From: WLND01 sp040398845
GTDB taxonomy: Bacteria; Actinomycetota; Actinomycetes; S36-B12
Assembly: GCA_040398845.1 (NCBI GenBank)
Contig: JBBATH010000010.1
Span: forward strand, 67,089 to 131,088
DNA length: 64,000 bases
Reading direction: 5' to 3'
Position 1 is the stretch's first letter, and each line of letters starts with the position of its first letter. Below, in pieces: positions 1-8,542 of this stretch. Under the pieces are notes generated by a model. The model searched no databases. It was not told the DNA's origin and saw only the letters and a list, made by a program, of their open reading frames with translations. The position numbers and the translations under genes are program-made.

Positions 1-688
1 AAGGCGTGTCCCAGACGAGCTGGGTGCGTGACTCCCCGGCGCGCTTCCACAAGGCCCAGTCGGCGTGGAAGCGCTTGGCGCTCTCGCCGCTCGCGTCGAA
101 CTTGTGCCCGGCCTTGAGCTGGTCAAGTCGGTTCCCTGAGAGGCGGCCGTAACCTGCGAAGCTTTGGGCGTCGAAGTAGACGCAGCCGTCGACGCCGAGG
201 TAGGCGTGGCCACCTTCGATGAGCGTGGTGATGAGGGAAATCATGTCGTCGATCGCCTCACTCGCGCGCGGATAAGCGTCGGCCGGCGTGATGTTGAGGG
301 CGGCTAGGTCGATATGGAATCGCGCCTCGTAGTGCCGCGCCACGTCAAGGGCGCCGCGGCCCTCGCTCTGGGCCTGAAGGAGGATGCGGTCCTCCGTGTC
401 GCCCTGCCCTTCGTCGACGTCGCCGAGCCCGAGACCGCCGAGCCCGGTGTCGTCGGCCATGTGACCGACATCGGTGATGTTTTGGACGAGCTGCACGCTC
501 AGCCCAGCTGCCTCGGTGCTTCGGCGGATGAGGTCGGTGAGGAGGAAGGTCCGCATGTTGCCGACGTGGGCGTCGCGGTACACCGTGGGCCCGCAGGCGT
601 ACATGCGCAGGATCCCCGGTGTGGCCGGGACCACCTCGACGACCGAGCGAGCCGCGGTGTCATAGAGGCGAAGGGGTGCGGCAGGCAC
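1..688 (-). CDS. cysS: Cysteine--tRNA ligase, N-terminal part (cut by window start)
   Basis: Reading the minus strand from a GTG at 688 gives an open frame with no stop to the window edge (229 codons, the N-terminal half). A GAAGGAGAT ribosome site precedes the GTG. The product charges tRNA-Cys in the cytoplasm. Seen: RLYDTAARSV start, the class I signature region YACGPTVY with AHVGNMRT in place of the usual HIGN, NITDVGH, and a DWALWKRAGE stretch near the cut end, all typical of CysRS. The mycothiol ligase MshC is a homologue, but the GPTVY form and the VYFDAQSFAGYGRLSGN stretch fit CysRS better. The carboxy-terminal half is outside the window. Confidence 0.85.
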   Translation of the reverse strand, partial: MPAAPLRLYDTAARSVVEVVPATPGILRMYACGPTVYRDAHVGNMRTFLLTDLIRRSTEAAGLSVQLVQNITDVGHMADDTGLGGLGLGDVDEGQGDTEDRILLQAQSEGRGALDVARHYEARFHIDLAALNITPADAYPRASEAIDDMISLITTLIEGGHAYLGVDGCVYFDAQSFAGYGRLSGNRLDQLKAGHKFDASGESAKRFHADWALWKRAGESRTQLVWDTP

Positions 689-849
689 GGGATCTCCTTC
701 GGTCGGGTGGGTTCGTATCGCGCATGCGCAGCCTATGGCAGTTCACCGTTGTCGCCATATTGAGTCGAAGTCCCCCTGATCTCGGAATCACTGGCGACCG
801 TTGTGTAGATTGAGCATCGAAAAACCCCAGCGGACTCTCGGAGGCTCAG

Positions 850-1176
850 GTGACCTACACCATCGCATTCCCGTGCGTGGATCTCAAGGACAAGGCATGT
901 ATCGAAGAGTGCCCGGTCGACTGCATCTACGAGGGCGGCCGGATGCTCTACATCCAGCCGGACGAGTGCGTTGATTGCGGCGCCTGCGAGCCGGTGTGCC
1001 CAGTCGAGGCGATCTTCTATGAGGATGACGTTCCAGAGGAATGGAAGGATTACACGGCAGCGAATGCCGAGTTCTTCGTCGATCTCGGGTCCCCTGGCGG
1101 CGCCGCGAAGCTTGGTGCGCAGGATTTCGACGCCGCTCTACTCGCCGCAGTGCCGCCGCAGGAGCACGAGCACTGA
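850..1176 (+). CDS. fdxA: 7Fe ferredoxin (3Fe-4S plus 4Fe-4S)
   Basis: Small soluble electron carrier of 108 residues, the usual size. The N-terminal half shows CVDLKDKACIEECPVDC (a C-x7-C-x3-CP 3Fe-4S/4Fe-4S pattern) and then CVDCGACEPVCP, a complete 4Fe-4S motif; the acidic tail after DVPEEW is typical of the actinobacterial and thermophile seven-iron type. Start is a GTG with GGAGG eight bases upstream. A TAGATT -10-like hexamer lies at 806-811, so this gene has a leader. It overlaps the next gene by four bases, and the fdxA-dapC pairing is a known actinobacterial arrangement. Confidence 0.93.
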   Translation: MTYTIAFPCVDLKDKACIEECPVDCIYEGGRMLYIQPDECVDCGACEPVCPVEAIFYEDDVPEEWKDYTAANAEFFVDLGSPGGAAKLGAQDFDAALLAAVPPQEHEH

Positions 1177-2267
1177 GCCGTTCCCTCGAAGACCGTCTCC
1201 CGGAGTTTCCGTGGGACGTCCTCGCGCCCTACTCGAGGCGGGCCTCCGAGCATCCTGAAGGTCTCGTGGACCTGTCAGTTGGTACGCCTGTTGACGCGAC
1301 TCCGCTCGTAATCCAGCGGGCGCTCATTGCGGCGGCGGATTCACCTGGCTATCCAACGACTGCCGGCACCACGAGGCTGCGCGAGTCGTGTGCAGGTTGG
1401 ATGCAACGCCGACTAGGGGTGTCGGTGCTGCCTGCGGCAATCCTGCCGTCGATCGGCTCGAAGGAACTCGTCGCGAATCTTCCGACCGTCCTAGGGCTTG
1501 GGTCCGATTCGCACGTGGTAGTCCCGCTCGCGGCGTACCCCACATACGCGGTCGGTGCTGGCGTGCTCGGTGCCCGCGTCACGGCAACGGATCGACCCGA
1601 GGACGTTATCGACGCCGACCTCATCTGGATCAACTCCCCGGGGAACCCGACCGGACGAGTGATGCCGCCAGACCAGATGCGGGCGATCGTGGCGCATGCC
1701 CGGAGCATAGGCGCGGTGGTCGCAAGTGATGAGTGCTACGTCGAACTCGGCTGGGACGTAACGCCATGCTCGGTCCTCCACCCGTCAGTGGTTGGTAACG
1801 AACATTCGGGCGTCTTGGCCCTGCACTCATTGTCGAAGCGCTCGAACTTCGCTGGATATCGTTTTGGATTCGTCGCTGGAGATCCAGCACTTGTGCAGCG
1901 AATGCTGGGTATTCGCAAGCACCTCGGAATGATGGTCCCCTCGCCCATTCAGGCGGCTGCCGCTGCAGCGTTTGACGATGACGATCACGTCGTGATCCAG
2001 CGTGAGCGCTATCACGCGCGCCGAGAAATCTTGCGGACAGCGCTCATAAACAGCGGATTTACCATCGACCATAGCGAGGCGGGGCTGTACCTCTGGGCGA
2101 CCCGAGGCGAGCCGTGCTGGGAGTCTGTCGGTTGGTTTGCCGATCGCGGAATCCTCGTGACTCCGGGCGACTTCTACGGAGCTGCGGGCGCCCAACATGT
2201 TCGGGTGGCGCTCACCGCTACCGACGAGGCGGTCGACGCATGCGCTGTGCGACTATTCGCCCAATGA
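1173..2267 (+). CDS. dapC: N-succinyldiaminopimelate aminotransferase
   Basis: PLP-dependent class I/II aminotransferase of the succinylase lysine/diaminopimelate route. Seen: VDLSVGTPVD near the N terminus, WINSPGNPTG, ASDECYVELGW (the Asp and Tyr that hold PLP) and LHSLSKRSNFAGYR (Schiff-base Lys). No ATG, GTG or TTG fits in frame at the expected N terminus SRSLEDRLPEFPWD; the best start is CTG at 1173, whose CTGA overlaps the fdxA stop, with AGGAG eight bases upstream. That gives 364 residues, the normal family length. The start is inferred. dapD and dapE lie about 2.5 kb downstream. Confidence 0.85.
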   Translation: MSRSLEDRLPEFPWDVLAPYSRRASEHPEGLVDLSVGTPVDATPLVIQRALIAAADSPGYPTTAGTTRLRESCAGWMQRRLGVSVLPAAILPSIGSKELVANLPTVLGLGSDSHVVVPLAAYPTYAVGAGVLGARVTATDRPEDVIDADLIWINSPGNPTGRVMPPDQMRAIVAHARSIGAVVASDECYVELGWDVTPCSVLHPSVVGNEHSGVLALHSLSKRSNFAGYRFGFVAGDPALVQRMLGIRKHLGMMVPSPIQAAAAAAFDDDDHVVIQRERYHARREILRTALINSGFTIDHSEAGLYLWATRGEPCWESVGWFADRGILVTPGDFYGAAGAQHVRVALTATDEAVDACAVRLFAQ

Positions 2268-2348
2268 GTCCTGAATCACACCCAGAAGGGGGTCTCGTGG
2301 TTCAACGAGCCGGCCAACGTCGGTACGCTCAGCGCGAAGGAGGACACC

Positions 2349-3632
2349 GTGTCTGACGTATCGTTGCGGTACCCCGGAGGGGAACTGCCGCTCGCCGAGG
2401 TTTCATCCACCGTTGGGGAGAGCGGTCTGAATATCGGCCCCCTGCTCAAGGAGACGGGCCGCATCACCCTTGACCACGGATTCCTCAACACGGCGGCCTG
2501 CTCGTCGGCTATCACCTATATCGATGGTGATGCGGGCATCCTGCGCTACCGCGGATATCCCATCGAACAGCTCGCGGAGCAGTCATCTTTCCTTGAGACG
2601 TCCTACCTGCTCATCTACGGCCAGCTGCCGTCCCAGACGGAGCTTGACGACTTCAAGGCAAAAATCCGTATGCACACGATGTTGCATGAGGATCTGCGCC
2701 GGTTCTTCGACGGGTTCCCGCGCGACGCCCATCCGATGCCTGTGCTTTCTTCAGCGGTCTCGGCGTTGTCGACCTTCTACCAGGATTCGCTCGATCCCTT
2801 CGATCCGACGCAGGTCGAGATCTCAACGATCAGGCTCCTTGCAAAGATGCCGACGATCGCGGCCTACGCCTACAAGAAGTCGGTCGGGCAGCCGTACCTC
2901 TACCCGGACAACTCACTGGGGTTCGTTGACAACTTCCTGCGCATGACCTTCGGCGTTCCGGCGGAGCCGTACGAGGTGAACCCGATCATCTCCAAGGCTC
3001 TCAACCAGTTGCTTCTCCTCCATGCCGATCACGAACAGAATTGTTCGACCTCAACCGTTCGCCTTGTCGGCTCCTCGCACGCCAACCTGTTCGCATCAGT
3101 CTCGGCCGGTATCAATGCGCTGTTCGGACCACTCCACGGTGGCGCGAACCAGGCGGTCATGGACATGCTGCAGAACATCCATGCGCAGGGCGGCGGGGTG
3201 AACACGTTCATCCGGCAGGTGAAGGACCGCCAGGACGGCGTCAAGCTCATGGGCTTCGGGCACCGGGTTTACAAGAATTACGACCCCCGCGCGGCCATAG
3301 TCAAAGAGACCGCCTACCGAGTGTTCGAGCAGATGAACGTGAGTGATCCGCTTCTTGACATCGCATTGCGCCTCGAAGAGGTCGCGCTCGCCGATGACTT
3401 CTTCATCTCGCGCAAGCTCTATCCGAACGTCGATTTCTACACCGGCCTCATCTACAAGGCGATGGGCTTCCCAACCCGGATGTTCACCGTCATGTTTGCC
3501 CTCGGCAGGCTTCCGGGCTGGATAGCCCAGTGGCGCGAGATGATTGAGGATCCGGAGACGAAGATCGGCCGGCCGCGACAGGTCTACACCGGCGAGGTTC
3601 TACGCGACTACAACCCAATCTCGACCCGCTAA
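2349..3632 (+). CDS. gltA: Citrate synthase, type II
   Basis: Condenses acetyl-CoA with oxaloacetate, first step of the TCA cycle. At 427 residues it is the long hexameric bacterial type. Seen: ITYIDGDAGILRYRGYPIEQL in the N-terminal domain, HADHEQNCSTSTVR and FGPLHGGANQAV around the first catalytic His, and GFGHRVYKNYDPRA with the second His and the catalytic Asp region. GTG start with AAGGAGG nine bases upstream. It stands alone, 81 bases after dapC, and a hairpin-forming palindrome follows 16 bases after the stop. Confidence 0.96.
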   Translation: MSDVSLRYPGGELPLAEVSSTVGESGLNIGPLLKETGRITLDHGFLNTAACSSAITYIDGDAGILRYRGYPIEQLAEQSSFLETSYLLIYGQLPSQTELDDFKAKIRMHTMLHEDLRRFFDGFPRDAHPMPVLSSAVSALSTFYQDSLDPFDPTQVEISTIRLLAKMPTIAAYAYKKSVGQPYLYPDNSLGFVDNFLRMTFGVPAEPYEVNPIISKALNQLLLLHADHEQNCSTSTVRLVGSSHANLFASVSAGINALFGPLHGGANQAVMDMLQNIHAQGGGVNTFIRQVKDRQDGVKLMGFGHRVYKNYDPRAAIVKETAYRVFEQMNVSDPLLDIALRLEEVALADDFFISRKLYPNVDFYTGLIYKAMGFPTRMFTVMFALGRLPGWIAQWREMIEDPETKIGRPRQVYTGEVLRDYNPISTR

Positions 3633-3648
3633 ACCCCACCCCCTCGCC

Positions 3649-3677
3649 CCGTTTGTCCCATTTCATGGGACAAACGG
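3649..3677. repeat. Perfect 13-bp palindrome, possible bidirectional terminator
   Basis: Arms at 3649-3661 and 3665-3677 are exact complements around a 3-base loop. It lies between the convergent gltA and the AbiEi-like gene, a sensible place for a two-way terminator, although no clear T-run follows. A diverged copy (two arm mismatches) is at 4855-4883 on the other side of the same gene. Confidence 0.7.
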
Positions 3678-3756
3678 AAGAAGTTGAGGGAAATTTGCCG
3701 GGATTCTGCACTCTCTCCCACCGTTGAACACGTTCCAGACACTGGTGGGGTTGCGG

Positions 3757-4764
3757 TCAGATTGCCCGGCGCGTCGCGAAGTGGCTGGCTCGCCAGATCT
3801 GGGCGGCGACCTCCTGGGGGTGGCGGATGATGTTGTCCCACGTCCACCTGACGACGATAAAACCAAGGGCTCGAATACGGTCCTCCCGGCGCTTTTCCAG
3901 AATGAGAACCTCACCGGACTGGTACTTCATCAGGCCATCACACTCGCCGATCACCCCGAGTTCTGGCCATCCCATGTCGCCGTAGCCAATGAGGCCCCCG
4001 CGGTCGTAGAGCGGGTACTGAAGGCTCGGCTCGGGAAGTCCGGCCTTGGTGAGGCGCAGGCGCGAGATCGACTCAAGCGGAGACTGCGCGCCCGTCCGAA
4101 CGAGGGGGAGCATCGATCTCACGGTGCCGATTCCGAGGAGCCTGGGCCAGTCGTCGGCGATCGCTGCTAGTTGCTCGATCGCCTCAGGTCGCTTCCAGGC
4201 TGCTGCGTCAAGAACTGAAAGAGCCCAATCGCTTGAATAGGTGGCGGCTGCCGAGACTGCGGCGAGGTCGCGGGAGACAGTGGGAATGCCGCCGAGGGTG
4301 AGAACAATGTCGCCGGAGAGGTCATGTGTCTTGATCCGGACGCCTGGAAGCCCCTCGGTTGACGTCACTCTTCCGAGGAGGGCTCGCTGATCGGTGGCAA
4401 TCCCGCGCACGAGGTGCAAGTCCGCTAACTGGTTCTGTGGGGCGGGAAGCCCGTGAATCGCGGCGGCTGTCCGTCCGAACGCGTAGGTCTCGAGCGGAAG
4501 GGCCACGATTGCAGCGGCGCATTGAAGGAGATGGCGATCCGTCGGCTCACCCTCCGAAGCTGCCCACACCTCGGCATCTGCGTACACCCCGTGACGTAAG
4601 CGAATCCACCATTGCCGACCAACCATCGTGCGGACAATGCTCGGATCGACGCCGATGGACTCAAGTTGGCCCGGACGAAACACCCTTCCTTGCCCAGCGG
4701 CGAACGAGGTGACTCGCTCGCGAAACATCTCAAACTCAGTGGTGGCGCGGTAATGACGTGTCAT
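3757..4764 (-). CDS. AbiEi-like winged-helix protein with C-terminal DUF559 nuclease-like domain
   Basis: About 335 residues. The N-terminal part (roughly 20-75) resembles the type IV antitoxin AbiEi domain of actinobacterial proteins (GQGRVFRPGQL ... WWIRLRHGVYAD). The C-terminal part carries GECDGLMKY followed by EKRREDRIRALGFIVVRWTW, the pattern of the DUF559/Vsr-like PD-(D/E)XK endonuclease fold. No toxin partner sits beside it, so a working toxin-antitoxin role is not shown. Start chosen at ATG 4764; a TTG at 4782 is possible. The gene is a single transcription unit with related palindromes on both sides. Confidence 0.65.
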   Translation of the reverse strand: MTRHYRATTEFEMFRERVTSFAAGQGRVFRPGQLESIGVDPSIVRTMVGRQWWIRLRHGVYADAEVWAASEGEPTDRHLLQCAAAIVALPLETYAFGRTAAAIHGLPAPQNQLADLHLVRGIATDQRALLGRVTSTEGLPGVRIKTHDLSGDIVLTLGGIPTVSRDLAAVSAAATYSSDWALSVLDAAAWKRPEAIEQLAAIADDWPRLLGIGTVRSMLPLVRTGAQSPLESISRLRLTKAGLPEPSLQYPLYDRGGLIGYGDMGWPELGVIGECDGLMKYQSGEVLILEKRREDRIRALGFIVVRWTWDNIIRHPQEVAAQIWRASHFATRRAI

Positions 4765-4854
4765 CGGGCAACTCTCGGGCAAACCGGCCGATTCGCCAAC
4801 TGGTTGTCCACAGGGTCATATTGCACAATTCCATGCAATGTGAGCAGTATTCTC

Positions 4855-4883
4855 CCGTTTCTCCCATGTCGTGGGACAAACGG
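4855..4883. repeat. Imperfect palindrome related to the one at 3649-3677
   Basis: Arms 4855-4867 and 4871-4883 pair with two mismatches round a 3-base loop, and the right arm matches the 3665-3677 arm in all but one base. It lies 29 bases past the dapD stop, so like the first copy it is 3' of a gene. A G-rich tract follows at 4893-4913. Confidence 0.6.
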
Positions 4884-4912
4884 CGGGTTATCGGGTGGGT
4901 GGGGGGGGGAGG

Positions 4913-5875
4913 TTAGGTTGGAGCGTGGAGGGCTGCGTTGAGGCCGCCCCACGTTCCTGATCGGGCGACGACCTCGATGACTCCGGTTTGAGAGTTGCGT
5001 CGGAAGAGTAGGTCACTTGCCCCGGAGACCTCCTTGGCCTTCGCCACGGTGCCGTCCGGAAGGGTCACCTTTGATCCCGCGGTGACGTACAGGCCTGCTT
5101 CGACCACGCAGTTGTCACCGAGTGAGAGCCCCACCCCGGCATTGGCCCCGATGAGGCAGCCCTTGCCCACCGTGATGACCTCAGTTCCCCCGCCGGAGAG
5201 CGTGCCCATGATGGAAGCGCCGCCGCCAACATCGGAACCGTCGCCGACAACGACCCCGGCAGAGATGCGACCCTCAACCATCGAGGCGCCAAGGGTGCCG
5301 GCGTTGAAATTCACGAACCCTTCGTGCATCACCGTGGTTCCGGGCGCCAGATAGGCACCGAGTCGAACGCGATCAGCATCGGCAATGCGCACCCCGCCAG
5401 GAACGACGTAGTCGAGCATGCGGGGGAACCTGTCGACGCCGAACAGCGTGATGTGATGGCCGCGAGAGCGCGCACGAAGGCGAATGTCGGCGAGGTGATC
5501 GGTGGAAGCGGCCCCCAGACTGGTCCAGGCAACAATGGGGAGAAGTCCGAAGATGCCGTCGAGATTGATCGTGCGTGGCCGGACGAGGCGGTGCGAGAGC
5601 AGATGGAGGCGTAGGTAGGCATCGGCGCTGTCGGCGGGCGGGGCTGCAAGATCCTCGACGATTGTATGAACGGTGCGGACCTCCACACCTCGCAACTCGT
5701 CGTTTTGGATGCCTGACGTGATTCCGGAGACATCCGTGGCGCTGCTGCCGAGGCACGGTGCCGGATACCAGACATCGAGCATCACGTCACCGGCGAAGGT
5801 GGCAAGGCCGAGTCCGGCGGCGGGCCCAGTAACCGGGGCAAGAAGCGTGGATGGGAGGTCAGCGTGTTGGGTCAC
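4913..5875 (-). CDS. dapD: Tetrahydrodipicolinate N-succinyltransferase
   Basis: Succinyl-CoA dependent step of diaminopimelate/lysine synthesis, cytoplasmic trimer. The C-terminal half is a left-handed beta-helix with hexapeptide repeats (GTLGASMVEGRISAGVVVGD, GGGASIMGT, GKGCLIGANAGVG). The centre has FGVDRFPRMLDYVVPGGVRIADADRVRLG, typical of the actinobacterial DapD branch. Start set at GTG 5875 (320 residues): an in-frame GTG at 5899 would overlap dapE, and a TACGGT -10 lies 7 nt upstream of 5875, indicating a leaderless mRNA. Divergent from dapE. Confidence 0.92.
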   Translation of the reverse strand: MTQHADLPSTLLAPVTGPAAGLGLATFAGDVMLDVWYPAPCLGSSATDVSGITSGIQNDELRGVEVRTVHTIVEDLAAPPADSADAYLRLHLLSHRLVRPRTINLDGIFGLLPIVAWTSLGAASTDHLADIRLRARSRGHHITLFGVDRFPRMLDYVVPGGVRIADADRVRLGAYLAPGTTVMHEGFVNFNAGTLGASMVEGRISAGVVVGDGSDVGGGASIMGTLSGGGTEVITVGKGCLIGANAGVGLSLGDNCVVEAGLYVTAGSKVTLPDGTVAKAKEVSGASDLLFRRNSQTGVIEVVARSGTWGGLNAALHAPT

Positions 5876-5881
5876 GGGGGC

Positions 5882-5888
5882 TACCGTA
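5882..5888. promoter_or_regulatory. Overlapping bidirectional -10 elements between dapD and dapE
   Basis: The top strand reads TACCGT at 5882-5887, six bases before the dapE GTG. The bottom strand reads TACGGT over 5888-5883, seven bases before the dapD GTG. The two hexamers share five base pairs, and the start codons are only 18 bp apart, so both transcripts would begin at their start codons. Inferred from sequence; no -35 is needed for this reading. Confidence 0.6.
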
Positions 5889-5893
5889 TCCGT

Positions 5894-6955
5894 GTGCAAG
5901 CACTCGACCTCTCGGCAGATGTCATCAGACTCACCGCGTCACTCATCGACGTGCCGAGTGAATCCCATCATGAGGAGCGCCTCGCAGACCTCGTCGAGCA
6001 GGCGCTCATCGGGTGCACGCACCTCACCGTCGAGCGGTCGGGCAACACGATCGTGGCGATGACGAATCTGGGCCGCCGCGAACGCGTGCTCATTGGTGGC
6101 CATCTTGACACGGTTCCTTCAGCAGGCAATCTCCCGCATTCACTCGATGGTGACCTGCTGTACGGTCTCGGGGCCTGCGACATGAAGGGTGGCGTCGCCG
6201 TCGCCCTGAAACTGGCTCACGGGATGACCGCACCGACCCGCGACGTCACCTTTGTGTTCTACGAGGGCGAGGAGGTGGCTTCGGAGTTCAACGGCCTCCA
6301 GCATCTTGCGGATCATCGTCCCGACCTACTCGAAGCCGATCTTGCGATTCTCATGGAGCCATCGGGGGCTGGGATCGAGGCCGGTTGCCAAGGCACAATT
6401 CGGATCGACGTGAGAGTTCCCGGCGTTCGCTCGCACAGTGCTCGCGCGTGGATGGGCGTGAATGCGGTGCATGATGCGGCGGAGGTGCTGAGCCGACTGA
6501 GTGCTTATGTGCCGGCGCGTCCTGTGGTCGATGGCCTTGAGTATCGCGAGGGACTCAATGCAGTGGGGATACGAGGGGGTATTGCCGGCAATGTCATTCC
6601 GGACGAGTGCACCGTGACGGTCAACTATCGTTTCGCTCCCGACAAGAGCGTTGCTGAGGCGGTTGAGCAGGTGCGGTCGGTGTTCGAGGGGTACGAGGTA
6701 ACTCTGGTGGATGAGGCGCCAGCCGCTCGCCCCGGCTTGGATCGGCCGGCCGCCATGGACTTTGTCAAGGCTGTCGGGGTGGATCCTCAGCCAAAATTCG
6801 GCTGGACTGATGTCGCGAGGTTCGCGGCGCTCGGTGTGCCCGCGCTGAATTTCGGCCCGGGGGATCCGAGCCTTGCTCACGCGTCGAACGAGCATGTGCC
6901 CGTGGAGCAACTCCGGTCATGCCTCGCGCATCTTGAGGCTTGGCTCGCCCGTTAG
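5894..6955 (+). CDS. dapE: Succinyl-diaminopimelate desuccinylase
   Basis: M20-family zinc metallohydrolase that removes succinate from N-succinyl-LL-diaminopimelate. Seen: GGHLDTVP (metal His and Asp), GLGACDMKGG (bridging Asp), FYEGEEV (general base Glu and metal ligand), EP(S)G, and GPGDPSLAHASNEHV with the last metal His. 353 residues from GTG 5894, normal for the family. The leaderless -10 TACCGT ends seven bases before the start. An upstream GTG at 5864 lies inside dapD and is not preferred. Confidence 0.93.
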   Translation: MQALDLSADVIRLTASLIDVPSESHHEERLADLVEQALIGCTHLTVERSGNTIVAMTNLGRRERVLIGGHLDTVPSAGNLPHSLDGDLLYGLGACDMKGGVAVALKLAHGMTAPTRDVTFVFYEGEEVASEFNGLQHLADHRPDLLEADLAILMEPSGAGIEAGCQGTIRIDVRVPGVRSHSARAWMGVNAVHDAAEVLSRLSAYVPARPVVDGLEYREGLNAVGIRGGIAGNVIPDECTVTVNYRFAPDKSVAEAVEQVRSVFEGYEVTLVDEAPAARPGLDRPAAMDFVKAVGVDPQPKFGWTDVARFAALGVPALNFGPGDPSLAHASNEHVPVEQLRSCLAHLEAWLAR

Positions 6956-6990
6956 GAAAGGGGTGGTTTGGCTGGAGTTGGCGCGAAACC

Positions 6991-7782
6991 TCAGCCCCCG
7001 CTAGCCCAGGTCAGGAACGCCGAAAAGACAAAGCCTGCAGCGCCGAGGATTCCGGCCCAGCCCTTTACGTTGCGCACCGCGATGGGGATCATCTCGTTAA
7101 TAACAACCACTAGGAGGGCGCCTGCTGCGATCGACTGGATGATCGCTTGGGTGGTGTCCGAGGCCCCAACAAGGAGGGTGTAGCCAATGGCAGAAAACAC
7201 TCCGCCGATGATGACGATAAACGAGAAGCGCAGCATGATCGACCCGACGGCGATACCTCCCGCGAGAAGTGCCGCCGCAATTCCGATCGCCTCCGGGATG
7301 GCGGCGATGAAGATCGAACCGACCAAGGCGCCAGAGACACCGATCGAAGCCGTGTGGAGAGTAAGGCCCACTGCCACGGACTCCGGTACCCCGTCAATGA
7401 CCATCCCAACGGTGAGGTTGCGCGCCTCTTTCTTGGTCGCCCCTTGTGCATCGCCCGCTGCTTCGGTGACGGATGTCAACCCGCCTTCCTCCAGCAATTC
7501 GTGGGGCTGCTCCTCTTCACCTCGGCGCTCAAGCAATTTGATGATCGTGAAATAGGCGCCGCACCCAATTGCGATGCCGAGTGCCGTGGGCACCTCTCCC
7601 GCCTCGTCGTACGAGATGGAAACAAGATCGATGGATACGGCCGAGATCACTGCCCCAGCGCCGAACGCCATCAGCCCACCCACGATGGCGGGCTTCTTCA
7701 GTTGTGGAAATTTCCAAGCCAACAACGCGCCGAAAACGAGAGCGGACTGCGCGATGGCTCCAAAGAGCGCGGCTTCAAGCAT
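6991..7782 (-). CDS. ZIP-family metal permease
   Basis: Integral membrane protein of 263 residues with about eight hydrophobic segments. The signature is GMVIDGVPESVAVGLTL around residues 127-143, the equivalent of ZIP helix IV (usually HNIPEGLAVG), followed by AAIPEAIGIAAALL. The loop after the third helix is acidic (ERRGEEEQPHELLEEGG). The first ZIP His is Asp here, so substrate is unclear; zinc or a similar divalent ion is a family-based guess. TAGGTT ends six bases before the ATG, suggesting a leaderless message. Confidence 0.75.
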   Translation of the reverse strand: MLEAALFGAIAQSALVFGALLAWKFPQLKKPAIVGGLMAFGAGAVISAVSIDLVSISYDEAGEVPTALGIAIGCGAYFTIIKLLERRGEEEQPHELLEEGGLTSVTEAAGDAQGATKKEARNLTVGMVIDGVPESVAVGLTLHTASIGVSGALVGSIFIAAIPEAIGIAAALLAGGIAVGSIMLRFSFIVIIGGVFSAIGYTLLVGASDTTQAIIQSIAAGALLVVVINEMIPIAVRNVKGWAGILGAAGFVFSAFLTWASGG

Positions 7783-7822
7783 GGCGCAAACCTACACGCG
7801 GTGGTGTCGCAGCTGCGTGTTA

Positions 7823-7872
7823 CACGACCAAGCCAGGGTGCCCCTCCTCGGGGTAGCCCTGGCTTGGTCGTG
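7823..7872 (-). terminator. Long hairpin terminator after yceI
   Basis: 16-bp perfectly complementary arms at 7823-7838 and 7857-7872, with a smaller C4/G4 hairpin in the loop. It starts 12 bases after the yceI stop on the minus strand. No long T-run, as is common in G+C-rich actinobacteria. It also separates yceI from the ZIP gene. Confidence 0.75.
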
Positions 7873-7884
7873 CAGGAAAGCGAA

Positions 7885-8445
7885 CTACTGCTTGACGGCC
7901 TCGACATCGAGGACGAGCTTCACGGTGTCGCTGACGAGCACGCCACCGGTCTCGAGTGCGGTGTTCCAGGTAAGGCCGAACGATTCGCGGCTAATCTCGG
8001 CGGTACCTTCGAATCCGATCCGGTTGCCACCCCACGGGTCAGTGCTCGTGCCAGTGAGCTCGAATTCGACGGGGACACTCTGGGTGACGCCATGGATGGT
8101 GAGATCGCCGGTCACTGTGAACGTGCTTCCCTGCTGGACGGCGCCCGTTGAGGTGAAGGTGAGGGTCGGGAAGTTTTCGACATCGAGGAAGTCGGCTGAC
8201 TTCACGTGGTTATCGCGGTTCGCGTTCTCGGTGGTGAAGGTCCCTGACTGAATCGTGATGCTGGCACTCGAGGCGCCGACATTGGCGCTGTCAATGACGA
8301 AGGTGCCCTCGAACTCCGTGAAGCGTCCACGAACCTTGGCGATCATGGCGTGGCGGATGCTGAAGCCGATGGTGGTGTGGGTGGAGTCAATTGCCCAGGT
8401 GCCGGTCGTGGCTGCCAGGTCGGTGCTGCTTGCGGTATCACTCAT
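7885..8445 (-). CDS. YceI-family lipocalin-like protein
   Basis: 186 residues covering one whole YceI domain: GTWAIDSTHTTIGFSIRHAMIAK at the N terminus, then GRFTEFEGTF, HVKSADFLDVENFPTLTFTS, GDLTIHGVTQSVPVEFEL and ISRESFGLTWN. The fold binds isoprenoid-type lipids in known members. No signal peptide is visible, so this copy is probably cytoplasmic. ATG 8445 chosen because GAGGAG lies six bases upstream; a GTG two codons earlier is possible. Transcribed alone and ended by the 7823-7872 hairpin. Confidence 0.88.
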   Translation of the reverse strand: MSDTASSTDLAATTGTWAIDSTHTTIGFSIRHAMIAKVRGRFTEFEGTFVIDSANVGASSASITIQSGTFTTENANRDNHVKSADFLDVENFPTLTFTSTGAVQQGSTFTVTGDLTIHGVTQSVPVEFELTGTSTDPWGGNRIGFEGTAEISRESFGLTWNTALETGGVLVSDTVKLVLDVEAVKQ

Positions 8446-8542
8446 GGTCACTCCTCGATAGTTGAAAATTCAAACGGTTTGTTGAACTTACAACCATGGA
8501 GACACTGTCGTCAAACTCCGAGAGCACTGCGATCATTGCCCC

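Noticed and set aside
314..763. Open plus-strand frame of 149 codons at the left end
   Set aside because: It is antisense to the clear cysteinyl-tRNA synthetase frame and has no family features; typical G+C-rich shadow.
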